Of a stretch of DNA of 64,000 bases, positions 42,467 to 51,744 are shown in pieces (position 1 is the stretch's first letter; every line of letters starts with the position of its first letter). Position numbers and translations under genes: made by a program. The notes under the pieces are model-generated. The model saw only the letters and a program-made list of their open reading frames with translations. It was not told the origin of the DNA and ran no database searches. The stretch covers positions 3,348,001-3,412,000 of the forward strand of contig NZ_CP087196.1 in the NCBI RefSeq assembly GCF_024749285.1, given 5' to 3'. Origin of the DNA: Pseudomonas sp. B21-015. GTDB lineage: Bacteria > Pseudomonadota > Gammaproteobacteria > Pseudomonadales > Pseudomonadaceae.

Positions 42467-42488
42467 ATGGGCTGACGCGTCAGCCCAT
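42467..42488. terminator. Perfect palindromic hairpin, probable terminator
   Basis: The arms ATGGGCTGACG and CGTCAGCCCAT are fully complementary. It lies at the original 3' end of lysR and overlaps the stop of the convergent PLP-enzyme remnant, so it probably served as a shared terminator. Confidence 0.5.
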
Positions 42489-42567
42489 CTGATCAAACGC
42501 CTGAGCCAAATCCGCACACAGATCCGGCGCATGTTCGACCCCGATGTGCAGACGAATGAGATTCAGG
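42480..42567 (-). pseudogene. C-terminal remnant of a PLP-dependent Cys/Met-metabolism enzyme
   Basis: The minus strand encodes LNLIRLHIGVEHAPDLCADL then AQAFDQMG and a stop. This is the usual end of cystathionine-lyase / homoserine-sulfhydrylase family enzymes (NLIRLHIG-x-E). The rest of the gene is absent; a different gene fragment (GNAT) begins immediately upstream. This indicates a deletion junction near 42567. Confidence 0.6.
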
Positions 42568-42578
42568 GTTACGTTTTC

Positions 42579-42740
42579 TCATTCGAGCGTTTCCCTGGCC
42601 ATTGGGCTGAGTACCAACGGGGGCTGCCACGCCCGCATTTGTTCCTGGGTGTGGGCGCCGATGCATTGGTGTCGGATTGCTTGCAGGCGAATATCGAATG
42701 CCACTTGGGCATCGTCGGACCGAGCTCGTTTGATCTCCAT
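42579..42740 (-). pseudogene. GNAT acetyltransferase, N-terminal remnant
   Basis: It encodes MEIKRARSDDAQVAFDIRLQ then AIRHQCIGAHTQEQMRAW, the start of a GNAT fold, and then runs into unrelated residues and a stop. The acetyl-CoA-binding motifs are missing. It is adjacent to the PLP-enzyme tail. Confidence 0.5.
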
Positions 42741-42843
42741 CCTTTGAGTCTCCTTATTGAGCATATATTGCGTAGTAACCTGTTCAATGGACGAAGTCCG
42801 CCTGCGATCTGATTCTTGATTCAATTAATGGTATTTTCGGCAA

Positions 42844-43359
42844 ATGAACATACTCCGCAGTGTCATTTGTTTCGCAATACTTCTCTGCACTGGCTGTGCA
42901 AAAACGGCCAGCATTCCACCCGCCGACCTCACGTTATCGTCTTTCGGGCTTGGCCCCAGCAATTTGTTCACTGCCCGCTTTAGCTCCACTGTGGATTTGC
43001 AGAGCGCTTTCAATGACTACGAAAAGTCCAATCAACTCACACCTACCCTGATCTGCTCTCTCAATCGAGACATGGAATTTTCATCGGAGCATTCAATAGA
43101 TATAAAAGCCGAAGGACGAGTGACCGCGAACAGTAAAGCCAAACCCAATTACAAGTTTTCTTCCGAGCTCATCTTTTACTACACCAATCCGAATGGGACT
43201 CAACGCGACTTGAATGACTATGACACCATCAAGCCCCTGCTTGCGTCGCAAATTTCAATTCCATGCAAAGTCCGCATCACCGCCTATGGGTATAAAGCCT
43301 ATTACACTAATACGTTACTCATCCCCTCCAGGCTCATGATTGAGCAGATGTTTAGATAA
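42844..43359 (+). CDS. Putative lipoprotein (171 aa)
   Basis: MNILRSVICFAILLCTGCAK carries a lipoprotein signal with Cys18 (LCTGC) as the likely acylation site. The mature part is beta-rich (FSSELIFYYTNPNGTQRDLN) and of unknown family. It is flanked by gene remnants on both sides and is AT-richer than the core, so it is probably acquired. Confidence 0.65.
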   Translation: MNILRSVICFAILLCTGCAKTASIPPADLTLSSFGLGPSNLFTARFSSTVDLQSAFNDYEKSNQLTPTLICSLNRDMEFSSEHSIDIKAEGRVTANSKAKPNYKFSSELIFYYTNPNGTQRDLNDYDTIKPLLASQISIPCKVRITAYGYKAYYTNTLLIPSRLMIEQMFR

Positions 43360-43370
43360 ACATCGTAAAA

Positions 43371-43496
43371 GACTGGGCGATTGAACACGACGCTCAGGAC
43401 TTGCGGTTGATCGTCTGGCCGTTCAATGTACGCGCTGCGCGGATGTACGCCGAGTTCGGGTTCGAGAGCCGCGCGTTCGAAATGGGAGTGCGCCTC
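43371..43496 (+). pseudogene. GNAT acetyltransferase, C-terminal remnant
   Basis: The plus strand encodes DWAIEHDAQDLRLIVWPFNV then RAARMYAEFGFESRAFEMGV. This is the acetyl-CoA-binding end of a GNAT protein (N-x-x-A-x-x-MY-x-x-x-GF). The 5' part is missing and the lipoprotein gene lies where it should be. It may or may not come from the same gene as the N-terminal piece on the other strand. Confidence 0.55.
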
Positions 43497-43548
43497 ACGG
43501 CGGATCGAAGTTCTCCATCAGTTGATCCAGTCAAGGAAGATAAAAACA

Positions 43549-44595
43549 ATGAAAAAAGCTTTCGCCTCCCTGCTTCTGATCTGTCTCTCCGCCCACGCAC
43601 TCGCTGATGGCAACCCTATCGGCTTCCAGTCCTCGACCCTGCCAGACGCGCACAACGAGCGTGCGCTGGAGATGGTCGTCTGGTACCCGAGCGCAACCTC
43701 TGCCAAACCGCAATTGATCGCCGACAGCCCGGCGTTCGTTGGTGCCCTCGCCGTACGCAATGCGCCAGCGGCTGCCGGCGAACATCCGTTGGTGGTGCTC
43801 TCCCACGGCTTCCGTGGCAACTGGGGCAATCAGGATTGGCTGGCCAGCACACTCGCCCACCGAGGCTACATCGTCGCGGCGGTCAATCATCCGGGCACCA
43901 CCACCAGGGATCGCAACCCTGAAGCGGCCGCCCAGTTGTGGCAACGACCTGCCGACGTGAGCCGGGCCATCGATGCGGTCATGGCTCAGCCGGAACAGTT
44001 CGGCGCGGTCGCGAAGCGTCGAATTGCAGTGGTCGGTCATTCCCTCGGCGGCTGGACCGCGCTGGAAATCACCGGAGCACGCTTCGATCCCGAGCGGTTT
44101 GCCCAAGACTGCAAGGCGCATCCGCAGTTGGCCAGTTGCCGCGTTTACCAACAGATCAACCCCGGCAGCATCCCAGAGTCAAAGACTCGATTAAGCTCTG
44201 ACCTGAGCGACAAACGCGTCACCGCCGTTGTCTCGCTAGACTTGGGCCTGTCACGCGGGTTGACCGATGCGAGCCTCGCGGCGCTGCCGGTTCCGGCACT
44301 GGTGATCGCGGCGGGCGTGCCCTCTGAAGACCTTCCCGCGCAGTTGGAGTCCGCCGACCTGGCCAAACGGCTACCGCATGCCTCGACGCGCTACGTCGAG
44401 ATCAGCGACGCCAGCCACTTCAGTTTCTTGTCGCTGTGCAAACCGGGCGCGGTGAAGTTGCTCGAATCAGAGGCGCCGGGGGACGGCATGATTTGCCTGG
44501 ATGGCGACGGCGGGCGATCACGTGAGGTGATTCATCAGCAAGTGACGTCGCTGATTACTGAATTTCTGGGCCCGGCACCTCGTAATGAGCGGTAG
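43549..44595 (+). CDS. Secreted alpha/beta hydrolase (dienelactone-hydrolase-like)
   Basis: A 348-residue protein from ATG at 43549 with AAGGAAG upstream. The signal peptide is MKKAFASLLLICLSAHALA, so it is exported. The nucleophile elbow VGHSLGG and the oxyanion segment LSHGFRGNWGNQDWLA are visible, with a late ASHFSF likely giving the catalytic His. It resembles the platelet-activating-factor-acetylhydrolase/dienelactone-hydrolase branch found as predicted periplasmic hydrolases in Pseudomonas. Substrate unknown. Confidence 0.88.
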   Translation: MKKAFASLLLICLSAHALADGNPIGFQSSTLPDAHNERALEMVVWYPSATSAKPQLIADSPAFVGALAVRNAPAAAGEHPLVVLSHGFRGNWGNQDWLASTLAHRGYIVAAVNHPGTTTRDRNPEAAAQLWQRPADVSRAIDAVMAQPEQFGAVAKRRIAVVGHSLGGWTALEITGARFDPERFAQDCKAHPQLASCRVYQQINPGSIPESKTRLSSDLSDKRVTAVVSLDLGLSRGLTDASLAALPVPALVIAAGVPSEDLPAQLESADLAKRLPHASTRYVEISDASHFSFLSLCKPGAVKLLESEAPGDGMICLDGDGGRSREVIHQQVTSLITEFLGPAPRNER

Positions 44596-44617
44596 CCTCA
44601 CGTCGGTAGGTTTTTGA

Positions 44618-44830
44618 CTATCGTATTCCAGCATATCGACCTGCCGAAGCTGCCGAAACAGGCTTTTCCCTATTTCGGCAGGCCATAACTGTGCCCACTA
44701 ACTGCCGGGCTACCACGCAGGCGAGTTCGTCCAACGCTCCGTAGGAGATCTGTCGGCCACTGATGGTCAGCGCAATCTTGTCCGGCATTCGCTCGGCGTG
44801 GTCTTTTATATAGTCATGTAACTGTTTCAT
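44618..44830 (-). pseudogene. AMP-dependent ligase, N-terminal stub
   Basis: [20 protein letters not shown] then LTISGRQISYGALDELACVV is the start of an AMP-binding acyl-CoA or amino-acid ligase. After about 45 residues the homology ends. The start overlaps the MFS stop (ATGA), so it was once the next gene of that operon. A 9-bp inverted repeat (CTGCCGAAA / TTTCGGCAG, 44650-44681) lies in the tail. Confidence 0.65.
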
Positions 44831-46125
44831 CTGGCCACCTCGCTACCATCCGCCAAGGTTGACGACGAAGCGCCGTCTACCCTGTTCGCCTGTACGGCTT
44901 CGTTATCCTTGGGGACGAGCAGCACAATGGCCCCCACGATCACTTCGAAAATCCCGGCACCGACAATCACCAGGCCGGTTTCAAAACGGGCATACAGCGC
45001 AGCACCGCAGGCACCGGCAATCAGAATCGACGCACCCAGCGTGGCAAAGCGCAGCCTTGCCAGCCCGGCGATTTCGCTTTGCCTGAACCGGGTTTGAATG
45101 AGCAGAATGAATGAGATGTCGATCAGTGGCCCGCCGAGTGCCGCAAGACTTGCGCCGACCATCATCCCCGTCAAGACATGTTCCGGTGGCAGGTACAGCA
45201 CGGCCGCACCGATGATCGCGATGCCCAAGCCGTTGACCACGGAGCCGAAGGTAAACCCGTGATACAAGCGACGGATCTGCAGATTGCCCACAACAAAAAT
45301 GGAGATCAGGTTCCCTGCCCCGTATGCCCCCATGATCAGGCCGTAGGCAGCAAAACCCTGTACGCCGAATCCCTGGATATCGTATTTGACGACGGCCAGC
45401 GCCATGCCGATCGATATACCCACGCTCCAGGCGACATTGCCCAGTCCCGCACACACATACACCGCCTGCATCTGGCTGCGTCCCGCAAGACTTCTCCAAC
45501 CGGCGGTAAATCCGGCACGCCGGCTTGTTGCCTTGACAGGTTGGCGCGGCAACGTTTTGCCCAACTTCATGACCGCCCACGCAGAGATCAGGAAGGTGAT
45601 GCTGTTCAGGGTAAACAGATGCTCGATCGGAATCAGCAGCGTAATCGCCGCCGCCAGCATTGGCCCGATCACCCGGGCGACCCGGATGATCGCATCGAAC
45701 AGCGCGTTGACCGATTGCAGCTGGTCCGGCGCCGCGGCAATCCGCGGAAGACTGGCGCGCAGCGCCGGCTCGAACAATGAGTTGACGATCATCATGAGCA
45801 TGAGCGGCACCGCCAGCATCCACAGACTCATGATGCCGAGCCCCCAAGCCAGCACCGGAATCAAGGCAAGCCCGGCCCGCGCCAGGTCGGCGCCGATCAT
45901 CGTGCGACGGTGGTCCCAGCGCTCTGCCCATATCCCCCCCAGCAAAGCACCTGCCAACGCGGCGGCACCGCGTAAAGCACTGAGCCAGCTTGCATCGGTT
46001 CCTGCGATCTGTACCGCCATCCAGGCGATGGCTATCGCGAAGAGTTCGTCACCGATCGAAGAGAGCGCCAACCCTCCCCACAGCAAGGCTACGGGCCGCT
46101 GAAGCAACGGCCTGAACAATTTCAT
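44827..46125 (-). CDS. MFS transporter
   Basis: 432 residues with about 12 hydrophobic segments. The N-terminal part [20 protein letters not shown] and the loop [20 protein letters not shown] are typical of MFS drug or metabolite exporters in the MFS_3/enterobactin-exporter style. It sits between an ectoine-synthase-like gene and an AMP-ligase stub, with 4-bp overlaps on both sides. It is probably the exporter of a now-decayed biosynthetic operon. Substrate unknown. Confidence 0.88.
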   Translation of the reverse strand: MKLFRPLLQRPVALLWGGLALSSIGDELFAIAIAWMAVQIAGTDASWLSALRGAAALAGALLGGIWAERWDHRRTMIGADLARAGLALIPVLAWGLGIMSLWMLAVPLMLMMIVNSLFEPALRASLPRIAAAPDQLQSVNALFDAIIRVARVIGPMLAAAITLLIPIEHLFTLNSITFLISAWAVMKLGKTLPRQPVKATSRRAGFTAGWRSLAGRSQMQAVYVCAGLGNVAWSVGISIGMALAVVKYDIQGFGVQGFAAYGLIMGAYGAGNLISIFVVGNLQIRRLYHGFTFGSVVNGLGIAIIGAAVLYLPPEHVLTGMMVGASLAALGGPLIDISFILLIQTRFRQSEIAGLARLRFATLGASILIAGACGAALYARFETGLVIVGAGIFEVIVGAIVLLVPKDNEAVQANRVDGASSSTLADGSEVAR

Positions 46126-46616
46126 ATCATCAACTCCGCACAGTCACTCAACAGTCTGAAAAAAGCCTGTCGTCTCGTTACTCGCTGGTTGGAAACGACT
46201 GGCCCGTCGAACAGGCAGTCCATTTCGGAACTCAGTACGAAGAGGCACTCTGATTGTTTATAGAGTGGCGCTCGGTGCCTGCGAGGGGAGGATTGAAAAC
46301 GCTGACCAGAATTAAGGTCCGTGAACTTTCCACCACGCAGATAGTGACGATCATGTTTGTCCAGAACGTACATATCTCCCGGACGGATTGCATGGATGGT
46401 GCCCTCCATGTCTTCGATTTCGCCCTCACCACCGATGCAATAGCAAGCCTCGAGATGATTGCGATAATGAAGCAGCGATTCCGTACCGGCTCGAACCACC
46501 GTGTGGCAAATGGTGAAGCCGACTCCGTCCTGCTCTGTCAGCAGGCGGTGGCTAGTGTCGACGAAAAAGTCGGTTTTCTCGACATCGCGAATGCTACGAA
46601 CAAACATATTCAGTTC
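46122..46616 (-). pseudogene. Ectoine-synthase (EctC)-like cupin with C-terminal frameshift
   Basis: From [18 protein letters not shown] the protein follows EctC closely: DDGVGF-like [59 protein letters not shown]. EctC should then continue into a VCVFNPPL-type strand. Here that segment ([17 protein letters not shown]) is in the next frame and stops at 46232. The frame itself instead runs on through unrelated residues and ends overlapping the MFS start at 46122. One extra base near 46311 (AATT on the plus strand) explains this. The start at 46616 gives the EctC-like N-terminus; an upstream ATG extends it to 46658. Confidence 0.65.
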
Positions 46617-46658
46617 CTTTTGAATAGTTGGACTGACCGCTTCATAAGTGCGAGGCAA

Positions 46659-47283
46659 ACACAGCGGCCGCGTCGGTAAACGCTAAACAGGTAACGCAGA
46701 GGCAGACTTGCGCACAGCAAAATGTTCGACAGTTCGTTTGAGGCGCCCACTCTAGGGAGTAGCGCTGTCTTTCGTAAGTCAAATGAAACACCAACCCTGA
46801 TCAAGGACAAATCACAATCAGATAACAGGATGCTTTCCTACAGGAAATGCAGGAAATCTTGTCGAAGGACGTGCCTGTGGCACGCATGCCATTACGGCAG
46901 ACCAGTCATTCCCTGACCCGGTTGTTGCTCCCTGAAGAGGCCTGATCCTACGTGGAAGAATTTATGGGTATCAACGGGCTTTTCCGACTGTTTCAACGCA
47001 GGCGACGGCACATTCGAGGTCCACACGCTTAGGTAGACTCTCCGAGTTGGCGCTTTCCTTGACGTAAGAGGCCGTATGCGTTTCAAGCCAATCCCTTACA
47101 CTCCCTGCAACACTGATTTGTCATCATTTCATTTGATAGCCCACCAATGGAAGGTGCATGCTAGAGGGCTCGCTTCGGTCTTATATCATTCCGAATGATA
47201 GTTACCTTTGCTTCATTCGATTCGTGCCATACAACCCCGCCAAGCATCATCCGCCCATTCTCAATAAATTGGCGGATGCTTCC
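46659..47283. other. Intergenic region upstream of mexE
   Basis: About 620 bp between the ectC-like gene and mexE. No gene is supported. It holds the palindrome at 47184-47200. I could not find the GTCGAT core expected of a MexT-type nod box. Confidence 0.45.
47184..47200. promoter_or_regulatory. Palindrome upstream of mexE (operator candidate)
   Basis: TATCATTCCGAATGATA is a perfect 17-bp palindrome 84 bp before the mexE start codon. This position suits a repressor or activator site for the efflux operon. Confidence 0.45.
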
Positions 47284-48537
47284 ATGGAACAGTCACTCAA
47301 ACATTTGCGCTTCCCCTTGGCCCTGTTGGCCGTATTGGTGATGAGCGCCTGCGGCAAGACCCCGGACGCTGCCGCCACCATGCCCGCGGCCAAAGTCAGC
47401 GTAGCCAAGGTGCTGGAACAACCGGTCAACGAGTGGGACGAATTCACCGGGCGCCTTGAAGCGCCGGAAACGGTAGAGATTCGTCCACGGGTCTCCGGCC
47501 AGATCGATGACGTGGCCTTCACCGAAGGCGCGCTGGTCAAAAAAGGCGACCTGCTGTTCCAGATCGACCCGCGCCCCTTCCAGTCTGAGGTCCGCCGCCT
47601 CGAAGCTCTGGTTGCCCAGGCTCGTGCCACGGCCACCCGCAGCGAAAACGAAGCTCAGCGCGGCGAACGTCTGCGTACCAGCAACGCGATTTCCGCCGAA
47701 CTCGCCGACTCGCGCACCAGCGCGGCTCAAGAAGCCCGCGCCGCCGTCGGCGCCCTCCAGGCACAACTGGACCTGGCCAAACTGAACCTGAGTTTCACCC
47801 GCGTCACTGCGCCCATCAGCGGCCGTGTCAGCCGTGCGGAAATCACCGCCGGCAACCTGGTGACCGCCGATACCACCGCGCTGACCAGCGTGGTCTCCAC
47901 CGACAAGGTCTACGCCTACTTCGACGCCGACGAGCGTGTGTTCCTCAAATACACCCAGCTCGCCCGCCAGGGGCAACGCGGCGCAACCACGCCGGTTTAC
48001 CTGGGCCTGTCCAATGAAGACGGCAACCCGCACCAGGGCCAGATGAACTTCGTCGACAACCAGGTCAACCCGAAGACCGGCACCATCCGCGGTCGCGCGG
48101 TGTTCGACAACAGCGACGGCACCTACACCCCTGGTCTTTACGCACGCCTGAAACTGGTGGGCAGCGGCACTTACTCCGCCATGTTGATCAATGACGAAGC
48201 GGTCGGTACCGACCTGGGTAAAAAGTTCGTGCTGGTGATGGATGCCGACAACAAAACGACTTACCGCCCCGTCGAGTTGGGTCCGAAGATCGAAGGGCTG
48301 CGCATCGTGCGCAGCGGCCTGAACAAGGACGACACCATCATCGTCAAGGGCTTGCAACGGGTTCGCCCTGGCTCACCGGTCACCCCTGAAGTGATCCCGA
48401 TGGCCAGCAAGGAAACCCTCGCGGCCCTCGCTCAACAACGACAAGCGCTGGAAGCCAGCAACCTGCCCCAAGTCGCACCTGCCAAGGTCGCGCCGGGCAC
48501 GGTTGTGAAACTGGCTGCTGCGACTCCACGCGGTTAA
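47284..48537 (+). CDS. mexE: RND efflux periplasmic adaptor MexE
   Basis: A 417-residue membrane-fusion protein. The lipoprotein signal is MEQSLKHLRFPLALLAVLVM then SACGK (Cys at about 23). The barrel-sandwich and hairpin regions follow (EWDEFTGRLEAPETVEIRPR, LVKKGDLLFQIDPRPFQSEV), closely matching MexE. It bridges MexF and OprN across the periplasm. mexF starts 16 bp downstream. The upstream in-frame ATG at 47158 would lengthen the protein beyond the normal MexE size and place residues before the signal, so 47284 is preferred. No mexT is adjacent. Confidence 0.93.
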   Translation: MEQSLKHLRFPLALLAVLVMSACGKTPDAAATMPAAKVSVAKVLEQPVNEWDEFTGRLEAPETVEIRPRVSGQIDDVAFTEGALVKKGDLLFQIDPRPFQSEVRRLEALVAQARATATRSENEAQRGERLRTSNAISAELADSRTSAAQEARAAVGALQAQLDLAKLNLSFTRVTAPISGRVSRAEITAGNLVTADTTALTSVVSTDKVYAYFDADERVFLKYTQLARQGQRGATTPVYLGLSNEDGNPHQGQMNFVDNQVNPKTGTIRGRAVFDNSDGTYTPGLYARLKLVGSGTYSAMLINDEAVGTDLGKKFVLVMDADNKTTYRPVELGPKIEGLRIVRSGLNKDDTIIVKGLQRVRPGSPVTPEVIPMASKETLAALAQQRQALEASNLPQVAPAKVAPGTVVKLAAATPRG

Positions 48538-48552
48538 GGGACAATTACTCCG

Positions 48553-51500
48553 ATGAATTTTTCCCAATTCTTCATTTCACGGCCGATCTTTGCAGCGGTA
48601 CTGTCGCTGCTGATCCTGATCGCCGGCGCCATCTCGCTGTTCCAGTTGCCGATCAGCGAATACCCGGAAGTCGTGCCGCCGACCGTTGTGGTCCGTGCCA
48701 ACTTCCCGGGCGCCAACCCTAAAGTCATCGGTGAAACCGTGGCCGCTCCTTTGGAGCAAGCCATCACCGGCGTCGAGAACATGCTGTACATGTCCTCGCA
48801 GTCCACCGCTGACGGCAAGATCACTCTGACCATCACCTTCGCCCTGGGCACTGACCTGGATAACGCGCAGGTACAGGTTCAGAACCGCGTGACCCGGACC
48901 GAGCCCAAACTTCCCGAGGAAGTGACACGCATCGGTATCACCGTGGACAAGGCTTCGCCCGACCTGACCATGGTTGTGCACTTGACCTCGCCGGACAAAC
49001 GCTACGACATGCTCTACCTGTCCAACTACGCCTTGCTCAACATCAAGGATGAGCTGGCGCGTCTGGGCGGTGTCGGTGATGTGCAGCTGTTCGGGATGGG
49101 CGATTACTCGCTGCGGGTGTGGCTTGATCCGAACAAGACCGCTTCGCGCAACCTGACCGCCACCGATGTGGTCACCGCGATTCGTGAACAGAACCGTCAG
49201 GTCGCCGCCGGTGCCCTGGGCGCTCCGCCAGCACCGAATGCCACGGCGTTCCAGCTGTCGGTCAACACCCAAGGCCGTCTGGTTTCCGAGGAAGAGTTCG
49301 AGAACATCATCATTCGTTCCGGCGAAAACGGTGAAATCACTCGCCTGAAAGACATCGCTCGCGTCGAACTCGGCTCCAGCCAATACGCCCTGCGCTCGTT
49401 GCTGAACAACCAGCCAGCAGTGGCGATCCCGATCTTTCAGCGCCCTGGCTCCAACGCGATCCAGATCTCCAACGACGTTCGGGAGAAAATGGCCGAGCTG
49501 AAGAAGAACTTCCCGGAAGGCATGGACTTCAGCATCGTCTATGACCCGACAATCTTCGTGCGCGGTTCCATCGAGGCGGTGGTTCACACCCTCTTCGAAG
49601 CGCTGATCCTCGTTGTGCTGGTGGTGATCCTGTTCCTGCAAACCTGGCGCGCCTCGATCATCCCGCTGGTGGCGGTGCCGGTTTCGCTGATCGGTACGTT
49701 TGCCGTGATGCACCTGTTCGGCTTCTCGCTGAACGCCCTCTCGCTGTTCGGGCTGGTACTGGCCATCGGTATCGTGGTCGACGATGCGATTGTGGTGGTG
49801 GAGAACGTCGAGCGAAACATCGGGCTGGGATTAACGCCCGTAGAAGCCACCAAGCGTGCGATGCGTGAAGTAACCGGCCCGATCATCGCGACGGCGCTGG
49901 TGCTGTGTGCGGTGTTTATTCCGGCTGCGTTCATCTCCGGCTTGACCGGGCAGTTCTATAAACAGTTTGCCCTGACGATTGCGATTTCGACCGTGATCTC
50001 GGCCTTCAACTCGCTGACTTTGTCGCCGGCGTTGGCCGCCGTGTTGCTCAAGAGCCACGACGCGCCGAAAGACCGCTTCTCCAAGGTTCTGGACAAGATC
50101 TTCGGTGGCTGGTTGTTCCGTCCGTTCAACCGCTTCTTTGACAAGGCCAGCCATGGTTATGTCGGCACCGTGGGTCGGGTTATCCGCAGCAGCGGTATCG
50201 CTCTGCTGGTGTACGCCGGCCTGATGGTGTTGACGTTCTTCGGTTTCTCCAACACCCCGACCGGTTTCGTACCCGGCCAGGACAAACAATACCTGGTGGC
50301 CTTCGCGCAACTGCCGGACGCCGCGAGCCTGGACCGTACCGAAGACGTGATCAAGCGCATGTCCGACCTGGCCCTGAAACAGCCTGGCGTGGAAAGCGCC
50401 GTGGCCTTCCCGGGTCTGTCGATCAACGGTTTCACCAACAGCCCGAACGCCGGCATCGTGTTCGTCACCCTGAAGCCTTTCGACGAGCGCAAGGATCCGA
50501 GCATGTCTGCCGGTGCGATTGCCGGTGCATTGAACGGCCAGTACGCCGGGATCCAGGAAGCCTACATGGCGATCTTCCCGCCGCCGCCGGTACAAGGCTT
50601 GGGGACCATTGGCGGTTTCCGCCTGCAGATCGAAGACCGGGGCAACCTGGGCTATGACGAGCTGTACAAAGAAACCATGAACATCATCACCAAAAGCCAC
50701 AGCGTGCCGGAACTGGCCGGTCTGTTCACCAGCTATACCGTGAACGTGCCGCAGGTCGATGCCGCCATCGACCGGGAAAAAGCCAAAACCCACGGCGTGG
50801 CCGTCAGCGACATCTTCGACACCCTGCAGATCTATCTGGGCTCGCTGTATGCCAACGACTTCAACCGCTTCGGTCGCACCTATCAGGTCAACGTTCAGGC
50901 CGAGCAGCAGTTCCGCCTCGAATCGGACCAGATCGGTCAGCTGAAAGTGCGTAACAACCGAGGCGAGATGATTCCGCTGGCGACCTTCATCAAGGTCAGC
51001 GACACCTCGGGGCCAGATCGTGTAATGCACTACAACGGCTTCATCACCGCGGAAATCAACGGTGCGGCAGCCCCCGGCTACAGCTCCGGCCAGGCCGAGA
51101 AAGCCATCGAGAAACTGCTCAAGGACGAATTGCCCAACGGCATGACCTACGAATGGACCGACCTGACCTACCAGCAGATTCTGTCCGGCAACACGGCCCT
51201 GTTCGTGTTCCCGCTCTGCGTACTGCTGGCGTTCCTGGTGCTCGCGGCTCAATACGAAAGCTGGAGCCTGCCACTGGCGGTGATCCTGATCGTACCGATG
51301 ACCCTGCTGTCGGCCATTACCGGGGTGATTGCCTCGGGCGGCGACAACAACATCTTCACCCAGATCGGCTTGATCGTACTGGTGGGACTTGCGTGTAAGA
51401 ACGCGATTCTGATCGTCGAGTTTGCCAAGGATAAACAGGAAGAAGGCCTCGGCCCGCTGGCAGCGGTACTGGAAGCTTGCCGTCTGCGTCTGCGGCCGAT

Positions 51501-51744
51501 CCTGATGACCTCCTTCGCGTTCATCATGGGTGTTGTGCCTCTGGTCTTCTCCAGCGGTGCCGGTGCCGAAATGCGTCATGCCATGGGTGTGGCGGTGTTC
51601 TCCGGGATGCTCGGGGTGACCTTCTTCGGTCTGTTGCTGACGCCGGTGTTCTACGTACTGATTCGCAACTTTGTGGAGCGCGGTGAGCAACGCAAAGCGG
51701 CCAAGGCGCTGAAATTGGAAAAGCAACTGGAGGCGCAACAATGA
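48553..51744 (+). CDS. mexF: RND efflux inner-membrane pump MexF
   Basis: A 1063-residue HAE1-type RND transporter. It has the N-terminal helix FFISRPIFAAVLSLLILIAG, the porter-domain segments, the proton-relay helix GLVLAIGIVVDDAIVVVENV with the paired Asp residues, and the C-terminal MTSFAFIMGVVPLVFSSGAG block. The length is normal for MexF. MexEF-OprN exports chloramphenicol, fluoroquinolones and quorum-signal precursors in P. aeruginosa. It overlaps oprN by 4 bp (ATGA). Confidence 0.95.
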   Translation: MNFSQFFISRPIFAAVLSLLILIAGAISLFQLPISEYPEVVPPTVVVRANFPGANPKVIGETVAAPLEQAITGVENMLYMSSQSTADGKITLTITFALGTDLDNAQVQVQNRVTRTEPKLPEEVTRIGITVDKASPDLTMVVHLTSPDKRYDMLYLSNYALLNIKDELARLGGVGDVQLFGMGDYSLRVWLDPNKTASRNLTATDVVTAIREQNRQVAAGALGAPPAPNATAFQLSVNTQGRLVSEEEFENIIIRSGENGEITRLKDIARVELGSSQYALRSLLNNQPAVAIPIFQRPGSNAIQISNDVREKMAELKKNFPEGMDFSIVYDPTIFVRGSIEAVVHTLFEALILVVLVVILFLQTWRASIIPLVAVPVSLIGTFAVMHLFGFSLNALSLFGLVLAIGIVVDDAIVVVENVERNIGLGLTPVEATKRAMREVTGPIIATALVLCAVFIPAAFISGLTGQFYKQFALTIAISTVISAFNSLTLSPALAAVLLKSHDAPKDRFSKVLDKIFGGWLFRPFNRFFDKASHGYVGTVGRVIRSSGIALLVYAGLMVLTFFGFSNTPTGFVPGQDKQYLVAFAQLPDAASLDRTEDVIKRMSDLALKQPGVESAVAFPGLSINGFTNSPNAGIVFVTLKPFDERKDPSMSAGAIAGALNGQYAGIQEAYMAIFPPPPVQGLGTIGGFRLQIEDRGNLGYDELYKETMNIITKSHSVPELAGLFTSYTVNVPQVDAAIDREKAKTHGVAVSDIFDTLQIYLGSLYANDFNRFGRTYQVNVQAEQQFRLESDQIGQLKVRNNRGEMIPLATFIKVSDTSGPDRVMHYNGFITAEINGAAAPGYSSGQAEKAIEKLLKDELPNGMTYEWTDLTYQQILSGNTALFVFPLCVLLAFLVLAAQYESWSLPLAVILIVPMTLLSAITGVIASGGDNNIFTQIGLIVLVGLACKNAILIVEFAKDKQEEGLGPLAAVLEACRLRLRPILMTSFAFIMGVVPLVFSSGAGAEMRHAMGVAVFSGMLGVTFFGLLLTPVFYVLIRNFVERGEQRKAAKALKLEKQLEAQQ

